This document shows positions 38,619-46,845 of a stretch of DNA of 64,000 nucleotides, piece after piece (the stretch's first letter is position 1; each line of letters opens with the position of its first letter). Under the pieces are notes generated by a model that made no database searches, was not told the DNA's origin, and saw only the letters and a list, made by a program, of their open reading frames with translations. Both the position numbers and the translations under genes were made by a program. The DNA is taken from the NCBI GenBank assembly GCA_021234155.1, contig JAJEKV010000028.1, positions 310,001 to 374,000 on the forward strand, written 5' to 3'. Source of the stretch: Isoetes taiwanensis (taxonomy: Eukaryota; Streptophyta; Lycopodiopsida; Isoetales; Isoetaceae).

Positions 38619-41475
38619 TGTGGCGAGCTGCCGAAGTTGACCCTCTAGGCAACTTCGGGATCTTGTCAATATCTTGTGCTAATTCTAGGTTGGTGTGACA
38701 AACAATTGGATATGGTGAAGATTTGAATCTTCCTCTTGCCGCAGTTTGAAATGACACGCTCAAAACTCAATAAGCAAAATACTTATGATCTCAATATAAT
38801 CGAGAAAATATTAACATCCAAAGAATCCATATTCTCAACAAATATAACATCTAATTGTGTACAATTCAACCCGGGAGCCGGCTCAACCATGATCCTCGTT
38901 TTGCACCACTGCCATCCCTTGCTTATTCACTACACATGCATTCTTTGGGGTTAGTCCCATTGACTAAGTGGGGATCCCCCGGCCGCCTTTGCATGCATGG
39001 AATACTCGGAAATCTCGGATAAGCATAAACACGACGGAAAATCCTAACGCGGAGTACCGTGCTAAGACAATGACAACATAATCCAAGGAAATAGCAACAT
39101 GAACATCGAAGCAAAGACATAGTCAAAAATACCAAACCATCATGACACATAGCTCGGGACAATGGGAAGCTCGGCCGACCTACATGCAGGGCCCTGAGAA
39201 GCGAGAGAAATGCCCGCCAGCTCACATTCCGAGCCGGATTGGCGGAGTTGGTGGGGTGAACCTCGTATAAGATACCCTTCCCCACGCCCCGTATTTGGAG
39301 GACCTCTTACCATGGAGTTCACAAGAGTTGGATCGACGTAGCAATCCAGGCCAGAGAACTAACGCCCGGTGTCATAGAGCACAATAACCACAGAGAATCA
39401 CAGATGAACATAAGCATGCGGAGCAACCTAGGCCACCAGAACCTAGAAGTCCCGAGGCCGGAGGAGGTTCCAAGAGACATAATCAAATACCAAGACAACA
39501 AATTGGAACAATGCAAAGACCATGACATGTGCATTCATTAGAGAATTTACTATAAATGTGCCTAGATCATACTCTTGCCGATGTTGCCCTGTACAACTTG
39601 CCCATGTTGAGGTAGCTAACTTCTTCGATCCAAACATGTTGAGGAAGTCACAAGCCTAACTATCATTGATGTAGCTCCCATACCTATGTTCTTCACTGAA
39701 CAAGGAAAAACAACATTCCAAACAATGCAAACCTACCTCAGGACCATTCTCCCATGAGGATAATCCATTAGCTATGATGCCTCGATAAAATATAGCTCAA
39801 CAACTTAAAACTTACGGTTATACACTTAGGCTTACGATTGCTCCATGCCATAGCCTCATCACGGACACTCCATATACCTCATATTGCTTTCTCGGCCCAA
39901 CTTCACTTGATCTCCAAGGTTCCACTCTTTAATTTATCACTAACAATTGCTAGCTAAGGTTTTAATATTTTTATATTAAAACCACTTCCATAGCTAAGTG
40001 ATTAATTAGTGCACCCAATGTGGAAACTCCAATTGCCGCACTTCCAGACTTAAAATCCATACGACCCCATGGTTGCAACTGCTTGAACAACTTGTCGGAT
40101 GATTCTGGGCTAGGCCCCATCTCAAGGAACAAGCCTTTCCACACTTTATCTTAGCTTACCTCATCATGCATAAGACATTTATTCTTTTTACATGCAATTT
40201 TCAAGCAATATTGACATTATTCATATGTTCTGCGAGATCTCCAAAGATTTGCACCGGCTTACCTGGCCGATACCCCATGTCTATCCCAGTTACTCTCACG
40301 AATAATCTATACTTCGTCCGGGCTCCTTATACCCGATTTCCCCGAACCGCCACTTGTTAATTATTAATTAAACATAAGACAAAAGTAGCAAAGACCCGAG
40401 AATTAACAAAAGGAACAAACAAAATACTGGACCCATTTTTGGTCCGGCTTCCGACCGCCTGAGAGGGTTTTTAGGAACAACCGGCCTGACTATGCATGGC
40501 CATGAACTTCTGAGGCCAAATCGGCCCCTTCAAAAGCCAAATCGGCACTCAAATTCCCGGCTCGGCTCTTAGGGGGGCGGTTTGATCTGTTCCACTTGAT
40601 TCGACCCATCTGATAGCTCTAATTGCGTTCCATGAGATCATTGATTCAAGCCCAAAATGTCCTTTAGTATCAATTTCGACCTGTTCCCTATTGAATCTAA
40701 GCCTCTTCTCATTCAATCTCAGCACTTGGAAAGCTCCTCAATCCATGTAGAAAATCCAACCAATCCACGATTCAGCGTGGTGTGCAGGCAGATCGGCCCT
40801 ACGAAGCCCAAATCGGCCTCTATTATGCAATTTAGGCCTCCGTCCCATGGATTTGGGTCGATGATCCGAGGCGGTTGGGTCTTCTTCGTGCCATGAAATG
40901 ATCATGCCGACCTCTAAGTCACCGGTTCAGCCCATGATTCCTTGGTTCAACCTCTTATTCACCGAATCCATCGTTGCGGGTCCCTTTAAGAAGCTTCCAT
41001 AAGCTTAGCATCCAAGCTGTGGCAATTGCTGCGGGTTAAGCCGTTGATGTAGCCCATAATTTCTCAATTAATTCTACAATTCATGCAAAAAACTTGCTCT
41101 ACCAAAGCATCAACGACTCTTACCATAGCTATTACAGGGGAATCATTACCCAAAGCATGCATCTAATGATTCATAGCAGCTTATAACTCACTTGAATCGT
41201 GAAAACCCCACGATAAGAGAAGATTTGGTGCGTTCGTTTCTCGTCTCCAACTTTGATAAGCTCCAATGCTTCTCTGCTTTGATGCTCCCAAATAGCCTTC
41301 TCTTGCAAAGAGCTTCACGTACCACCAAAAGCCCTCTTTCCAATATTGCCTTATTTTGTAAACCCTTTGTTTACATGAGCCCATGCTGCATGCATGCCAC
41401 AAGTACATATATAACTCATATACGTACCATACACAAATGCGTATACTGAACCATTAGGTGGCCAGGTCCGTTACA
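38619..41475 (-). repeat. LTR 5 of the array
   Basis: 2857 bp, ending ccgttaca directly at the right target-site duplication gcaac (41476-41480). No internal domain follows, so the array is bounded by LTRs on both sides. Confidence 0.9.
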
Positions 41476-42035
41476 GCAACTACCTAGCTAACATTTTCTT
41501 CGGGTTGTAATCGAAAGAGTTCTGGGAACTCTCGTTACCCCATTTTGGAAGCTACGAGTTCTTCCGAGTTTTCCTTCTTTGCCTCTCTGGATCAATGCAG
41601 CTTATGAAACCTCTGTCCTTTTGATGTTGAAGTAACAAGAGATTTGAGGACTGTTTGGATATCACTCTAGGAAAAGGCAGCTTAATTACTTGCATACTTT
41701 GTTGATGTTATGCGTGAGGCATGACAACTAGCTAGGCTACATTTTCTTGGGGTCACAATTGAAGGAGTCCTGGGAACTCTTGTTACCTCCTTTTGGAAGC
41801 GGGTTTTCCTCTATCCCTTTCTGGATCCCTTTCTAGGTCAATGTAGTTTAGTCACTTGCTAAGCTTCACTACATAGGGAGGCTCCAGAACTGAAACAGGG
41901 GAAATTTTGATCCTTCTAATGTTGAAGTAACGGGATTTTTGAGTATTCTATTTGATTAGTTTTCTGAGAAAATGCAGCTTAGTTACTCACTAGGATTTAT
42001 TACTTGTTATTTCCTATGCATTGTTATCTTAAGGC
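41476..42035. repeat. ~947-bp tandem duplication, copy B (right part)
   Basis: Continues copy B after the retrotransposon array: ctacctagc, acattttctt, ggagtcctgggaactcttg and the closing gttatcttaag match 25110-25700 in order. Confidence 0.85.
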
Positions 42036-42053
42036 TTGAATGAAGTGTGTCGA

Positions 42054-42275
42054 CTAGCTAGGCTGCATCGCTGATTCCAAGACCTGCTCCCAGCCGGTCG
42101 TGGGATCCCCTTGAATCAACTCCTCAATTTCCATGCCGCCATACAAAATTGGTGAGCGGACAAAGGAAATCAACCCAACATCTTTTCTCCTTGATAGTTT
42201 TAAAGATGCATCTATAGGGAAGTTAATTATCTTTGTGAGAATATTCCCTAAAGCATCTTCCTTTTTAAATATCAT
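42054..42275 (-). CDS. Short unrecognised ORF
   Basis: A 73-residue minus-strand frame (starting MIFKKEDALGNILTKIINF, ending with acidic MEIEELIQGD). Composition is protein-like, but no family is recognised and no splice partners were identified. It lies just left of the GC-rich ORF at 42370. It could be an exon or retroelement fragment, or chance. Confidence 0.2.
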   Translation of the reverse strand: MIFKKEDALGNILTKIINFPIDASLKLSRRKDVGLISFVRSPILYGGMEIEELIQGDPTTGWEQVLESAMQPS

Positions 42276-42333
42276 TTCCCCCTAACCTTGCCTAAATCTC
42301 CCTTTTCCCCCTAACCTTGCCTAAATCTCCCTC
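42276..42333. repeat. 29-bp tandem duplication
   Basis: ttccccctaaccttgcctaa with its 3' flank appears twice in a row, 40 bp upstream of the ORF at 42370. Confidence 0.92.
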
Positions 42334-42369
42334 CTTGCTTAACGTAATCAGTTTGCTTAACTGTAAGAT

Positions 42370-42948
42370 ATGGCGCGGACCAAATGCACTGCCAGGAAGT
42401 TTAGCCCAAGGCGCACATCCTCCATGGCGGCAGCAGCAGCAGGTCCAAGCAAGAAGATCCCCGAGCATCTTCGACCGGGGAGGGAGGAGGAGTCGTCCAG
42501 CTCGACGGACGACACTTTCCACGCCTCCCAGGAAGAGGCCCAGAGCAGCTCCTCTGTGGAGATGCAGCGGACGGACGAGACCGTCCACTTCGGCCCGCTG
42601 TCCGACCAGGAGGAGGAGCAGCAAGAGCAGCAAGAGCAAGAGCAGCAGCAGCAGCGCCAAGAGGAGGTGGGCACCTCCAGCAAGAAGAAGGGCAAGGAGA
42701 AGGTGAGTGAATGGCCAGAGGAGAGGGCCGCGAGAAAGAAGAGGGAGCATGAGAAAGAGACAAGAAGGAGGGAGAAGAGGTCTAAGAGGGACCAGGACCG
42801 TCCAAGGGGGACGGTCCACATCGAAGAACCTCGTCGGGATCCCACTGACGAGAAGGAGGAGGAGGAGGAGGAAGGTAGCAAGGAGGACGGGCAGGAGCAG
42901 AAGGAGCTCGGTGTTAAATCAAATTTCAATCCAAGGATTGATTCTTAG
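42370..42948 (+). CDS. GC-rich charged ORF with histone-H3-like N terminus
   Basis: 192 residues starting MARTKCTARKFSPRR. The start matches the H3 tail around Lys4 and Lys9 at eight of its first nine residues after Met (ARTK-TARK). The rest is low complexity: a serine-rich stretch (SSSSTDDTFHASQEEA), a Gln/Glu run (residues ~75-97), then Lys/Arg/Glu-rich coiled-coil-like sequence to the end. No globular domain is recognised. The local base composition is clearly richer in G+C than the neighbourhood. The long minus-strand ORFs over it are shadows. It may be the first exon or gag-like ORF of an element, or a plant-specific protein; expression is unknown. Confidence 0.45.
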   Translation: MARTKCTARKFSPRRTSSMAAAAAGPSKKIPEHLRPGREEESSSSTDDTFHASQEEAQSSSSVEMQRTDETVHFGPLSDQEEEQQEQQEQEQQQQRQEEVGTSSKKKGKEKVSEWPEERAARKKREHEKETRRREKRSKRDQDRPRGTVHIEEPRRDPTDEKEEEEEEGSKEDGQEQKELGVKSNFNPRIDS

Positions 42949-43371
42949 GAAGTATATGGTCGGCTTGCCTTGAGCTGGTGCTTAGGCTGACAATTTTTTT
43001 AACACATCAAGAGCCTCGTGACAAATATTCATACGAGGGGGAGAAATGCAACTGGTATATCTTGTACTCCGCTTCTGGCTGATGCCACCCTTGTGAGGAC
43101 CCTGCTACCACACTTCTATGCAGTCAAAATCCTACATTAGGATCACATTGTTATGGATATCCCATGTGAATATAAAACATGGCATCACAGAATTGACTAC
43201 GTGCTCAAAACAGTGCAGATGGCATTTGTACTTTTGAAATAATACGTGTGCAAAGGATTGTACCGTTCCCACCACTATTCATCACCTTCTCTATAATCTT
43301 CCAGGGCTATTGTCCAAGGAATATCAAGTTTCTATAATCTTCCACAGTATTTTTTGAGATTATCCAAATTT
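42949..43371. other. 3' flank of the cyclotransferase-like gene
   Basis: No ORF of note. It contains the 3' UTR of the minus-strand gene ending at 43372 and probably the 3' flank of the ORF at 42370. Confidence 0.4.
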
Positions 43372-45512
43372 TTAGCCACTGTATCGCCCATGTAGATTAT
43401 ATGGTGGCTTTTCTTCCATAATGTCAGGATTATTAGCAAGGTGCTCTCGAACAGTAGTTCTTCGATCTCCAAGATATGTATGATCCATAAAGCTATTGTA
43501 TGCTGTTTCCCCTAGGTTTCGTGCTGCGAGCACACTGTGATGAGATGAGAACAATGGAGTTGTGAAATGACATACTAGCCCTTCAACTAACTATTGCAGT
43601 GCTACTAAGAGTGTGCACATTACTTACCAGTGACGTAAATAAAGACGACATGGTAATATATCATCACGCCAAATTGTTTCAATACCATGTCTTCCATATC
43701 TCTTGTGGTATTCCTCGTCACTACCTAAGACATTCCGCAAAATGGACTAAACATTCAAGCTTGCAAATAAGGACCTTCTATTGAGCCCATGAGGCACTTA
43801 GAAATTCAATACATTTCTCCAATAATTACCTTGACAGCGAATATTACGATACTCTTCATCACTGTATCTGCTGCAGATGACCTGTTAAATAACTTATTAA
43901 TTGTCCATCAAGAAGATTTACACACTGAATTAGCAGTATATCTTACCGCTTTTTGAGAAAATAGTTTTCCTTCTAGGGACATGGGAAGTACCTGCAAGTT
44001 GCAGAATGTAATCCTCGGTTATAAGTGATAAGGAAATGCATAGTTTATCTCAAAGATGAGGTATGCAATAAACTGCTTCCTGGTTGTTGCAGACAAAGAA
44101 AGATTCTCGTATGGAAAGATCACTATATATTATACTTATAAAGCGAACTCTTGTTGTTATAAAGCAAACTCTATCATTGAACCAGGTCGTACAAGAAAAG
44201 AAATACTTTGTATGTCTATATTTCTGCCAAGGAACAGGTCACATCAAAGTTAAGAGTGAGAATTGCTACGTTTTATCTTTTCTGCTTGGCAACTAAGCAG
44301 CTTGCAGAGGAACTTGTGATTTGTTTACTAAGAATGCAGAGAAGTCCCAAAAATGCCAGGCTTGAGGGGGAAATGAAAAAGAGAACATACTGAAAGAAAT
44401 CGGAATTCATGTTCTCTTTCTATAAATGCTGCTACCTGCATGTTCAAAAGAGTAACTTGGTTAAAAGGTGCCAAAGGTTCCAAGTCATAAATTTAGAATG
44501 TGAAGACATGAGAAACAAGATAATACATTAGAAATTGAGATTTCGAAGACGGTCACAATAATGCTCTCCCCAGGGCAAGGTTCCACACTTAAACTTGATA
44601 TTTCCTGCCAAAGTACCAAAAGCATGGGCAAAAGGTGGCATGAAGAGGCAACTTAAGTTACACATTAAATAAAGTTCCATGGAAACCTTTGTTTTTGTAT
44701 TTGCAATTCCTCGCTCAAAGAATATGGGTGCTGCATGAGCAAAGACTCTTCGGAAGTCATGCAAGATGGCTGTTCTGAAGCTCTGAAGATTGGGAAAAGT
44801 AGCCCGAGCACTTTTTTCTACCAAAAGCAAACTTTTAGAGCAAAGCAACAATCTCTGCAACTATGTTTTGAATGATCGGTCGCAGACTGAAGACTCACCA
44901 GACAAGAGAGAGCCAAAGCCACAGATTGATATCAACCCATTGGATGCAATGATTTCAAAATCAGCCACATCTTGAAGCTCATGATGGCTACTGACGTTGA
45001 GGGTGTTTTTTTCTGGGGTCCCTATAAGCAGAGGATTAAAAAGACTAAAGCTTTTCTAGATCTAAGATCCTAATGAGATACATTTTTCATCAAATAATCT
45101 TTGCTTTGCATACTGCTATCTCATTGTGCCTGTCTAGATATGTGTGTGATAACGTGGAAGCCATGGAAACAGGCACCAGCAAAGCAGTGGAAACTTTCAT
45201 TTTTGAACCGAATCCAACCTTCATCATTCTAACTGAGTGACACAGAAACGAAATCTGTATGGCACAATCTTCTTACAAGAGAACATGACAAAAAAAATGA
45301 AGAAAAACGACAAGACCTTGCATCAGCGCCATGCGGTAAAATCTCTGGTAAAAGGATGAAACAGAAGGTCGCCTGAAACAGCCAATTCCGTAAGGTTGAT
45401 AAGTCGCTGCAAAACCAAGAGAATCCACTGACAAAGGTGCTGGAGCGCTAGTGGAAATGAAAGGGACACGCAGCTTGTTGGAAGTAAAGGACAGGCAGCT
45501 GCACGCCACCAT
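43372..45512 (-). CDS. Gamma-glutamylcyclotransferase-like protein, probably plastid-targeted (9 exons)
   Basis: Nine exons join in frame on the minus strand: 45512-45317, 45021-44899, 44817-44687, 44604-44527, 44435-44391, 43991-43947, 43881-43830, 43724-43628 and 43534-43372. They give 309 residues and a stop. All introns are GT-AG and the phases agree at every junction. The first ~65 residues are Ser/Ala/Phe-rich with few acidic residues, like a chloroplast transit peptide (inference). The core starts at ICGFGSLLSEKSARATFP, a glycine loop resembling the cyclotransferase (GGCT/ChaC-fold) YGSL motif. It continues with FRRVFAHAAPIFFERGIA, SLSVEPCPGESIIVTVFEI, FIEREHEFRFL, ICSRYSDEEYRNIRCQG, ETIWRDDILPCRLYLRHCVL and YLGDRRTTVREHL. 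I recall this motif order from an uncharacterised plant family annotated with that fold; activity on gamma-glutamyl peptides is not shown. It is divergent from the gene at 45826, with 313 bp between start codons. Confidence 0.75.
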
Positions 45513-45825
45513 GGTGAAGAAGAACCCTAAAATTCTTTGTGTGTAAAAAGATGGAACAATGTGCGGGGCATAACCATATCAAAGCTGGCACTTCTGAAAA
45601 AGCAGAAGACAAATGGGAAAGTGCTGACAGGAGGATCAATGGCCATGCATTACAGTGATATGGATGTTCCATCTTATTTTCCATCTTTTCACCATAGCCA
45701 AAAAAGATATTCCTGTTGGATAATTTTGTCACTGGGGACCTTCCAAAATATCACTTGTGTGTAAGCATTTATAATGCTGCATTTGGACACTAAACCCACA
45801 TGGGAAACACGGAGTACTAGAAATC
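45513..45825. promoter_or_regulatory. Shared intergenic region of a head-to-head gene pair
   Basis: The 313 bp between the start codons of the minus-strand cyclotransferase-like gene and the plus-strand membrane protein gene must hold both 5' UTRs and promoters unless upstream exons exist. No clear TATA box was assigned. Confidence 0.5.
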
Positions 45826-46845
45826 TTGTTTTCTGTGAAAATTTCAGCCATGCTTGCTTCAAATCAATGCCAGATTCAAGAGAACAGGACCAATAGAGCT
45901 CATCTATGGGGAGATCTGTTCACGAAAATGTTGCCAGCAATTCTAAAAGGGCAAGAGAAACAGAACAAGGCTTTAGGCTTTCTTACTAGTCTGTATGCGC
46001 TTGCCTATCATCATCCATTTGCGTCTTCTCTGTCCATACTAGTTTTTATCCGCCCTTTGCTGCATCTGACTTTGTTCTTTGGACCCCTGCTACTATCCAC
46101 AGTCCTCTGTGTTTTAGCGCTGATGAGTGTAGGGCCATTGATTGATAAAATGCAAGAAAAATGCCATGGAAATGACCTGCGCAGAGAGGACCCAGAAGAA
46201 TTGTGGGAATTTATTCGCGAAAAATCAAGGAATCTCTGCACGGAACCAAGATCGGATAGGGGAAATCATCGCAGATCCATATCTCTGTCAGATTATGAAT
46301 TTGTAAGGAAGATGAGGCAGAGAAAGGGGGTAATTCCAGTGGATTTTGATGATGAAAGCTCAGAAGACCGAGAGCTCGATCTAGATGAATGGGAAGCAGC
46401 AGCAGGCAGGGAATTGAATATGCCAAGGCTAAAACTTGACGGAGTGGAATGCCATGCAGAAGAGATGTATACAACGAGTTTTGAAGAATTCTTGGCAGCG
46501 CAAGAACAAATATTGGAGCAGAGCCCAAGTATTTATTTGGATGCAAGGACGGAATTGGATGATCCAATACAGAATTCAAGGCCGAGGGTGTCATTGGGCA
46601 GATTCATGCCTGCATTATACAAGCAAGTGAAGAGCAATTGGGGTGAGGATAATATGCAAGGGGAGGTCTTAAAAAGAAAGAGGGAAGATGATGCAAATGG
46701 GTGTTGGATTTGTTGCTTGGCTTGCATTGCTAGGGCACTAAGGGAGCTTGTTAGGAGAATTAAAACATGTGCTAGTGCTGGCTCTTGTTGTTGTATTTCT
46801 GTTTGCACATTGGAAAGGGGTGGTGAAAGCTTTAAACAACACTGA
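45826..46845 (+). CDS. Putative plant membrane protein with Cys-rich C terminus, function unknown
   Basis: A single-exon frame of 339 residues. A second methionine at residue 9 (45850) is an equally good start. Residues ~49-65 and ~68-104 are hydrophobic (ALGFLTSLYALAYHHPF, then FIRPLLHLTLFFGPLLL and VLCVLALMSVG) and probably form two membrane passes. Residues ~110-290 are hydrophilic and acidic, with DFDDESSEDRELDLDEW. The end (residues ~293-327) carries about ten cysteines (CWICCLACIA, AGSCCCISVC) around a basic stretch, which could be palmitoylated or bind metal (inference). The layout of an N-terminal hydrophobic hairpin plus a long acidic domain resembles uncharacterised plant membrane proteins, but I cannot name the family. 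The absence of stops over 1 kb and the clean neighbourhood argue for a real gene. Confidence 0.7.
   Translation: MFSVKISAMLASNQCQIQENRTNRAHLWGDLFTKMLPAILKGQEKQNKALGFLTSLYALAYHHPFASSLSILVFIRPLLHLTLFFGPLLLSTVLCVLALMSVGPLIDKMQEKCHGNDLRREDPEELWEFIREKSRNLCTEPRSDRGNHRRSISLSDYEFVRKMRQRKGVIPVDFDDESSEDRELDLDEWEAAAGRELNMPRLKLDGVECHAEEMYTTSFEEFLAAQEQILEQSPSIYLDARTELDDPIQNSRPRVSLGRFMPALYKQVKSNWGEDNMQGEVLKRKREDDANGCWICCLACIARALRELVRRIKTCASAGSCCCISVCTLERGGESFKQH

Larger units (their letters stand above)
26062..41475 (-). mobile_element. Tandem multimer of a non-autonomous LTR retrotransposon (5 LTRs, 4 internal domains)
   Basis: Five nearly identical ~2.86-kb units alternate with four 276-bp units, with a 3.13-3.15-kb period. 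In minus orientation each LTR begins TGTAACGG and ends GTCACA. Each internal domain opens with gtttggtatcagagc (initiator tRNA-Met primer site) and closes with the purine tract agaaggggagat directly before the next LTR. No gag or pol remains, only 3' gypsy-like words such as gaggacatgggttaattttt. The whole array is flanked by one 5-bp duplication, gcaac (26057-26061 and 41476-41480), as expected for a single integration. It lies inside copy B of a 947-bp tandem duplication whose other copy shows the uninterrupted site. Lineage (Ty3/gypsy) is inferred from the tail sequence and is weak. Confidence 0.92.

Noticed and set aside
26062-41475. Satellite DNA or a tandemly repeated host gene
   Set aside because: TG...CA ends, a tRNA-Met primer site, a polypurine tract and a 5-bp target duplication identify the units as LTR retrotransposon parts.
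42292-42929. Long minus-strand ORFs of 120-190 residues opposite the GC-rich ORF
   Set aside because: They are shadows of the low-complexity, GC-rich plus-strand ORF (runs of Leu, Ser, Cys from Gln/Glu/Lys codons).
45448-45732. 94-residue minus ORF upstream of the cyclotransferase-like gene as an additional exon
   Set aside because: It is in a different frame from the supported start at 45512, has no splice support and lies in the presumed shared promoter.
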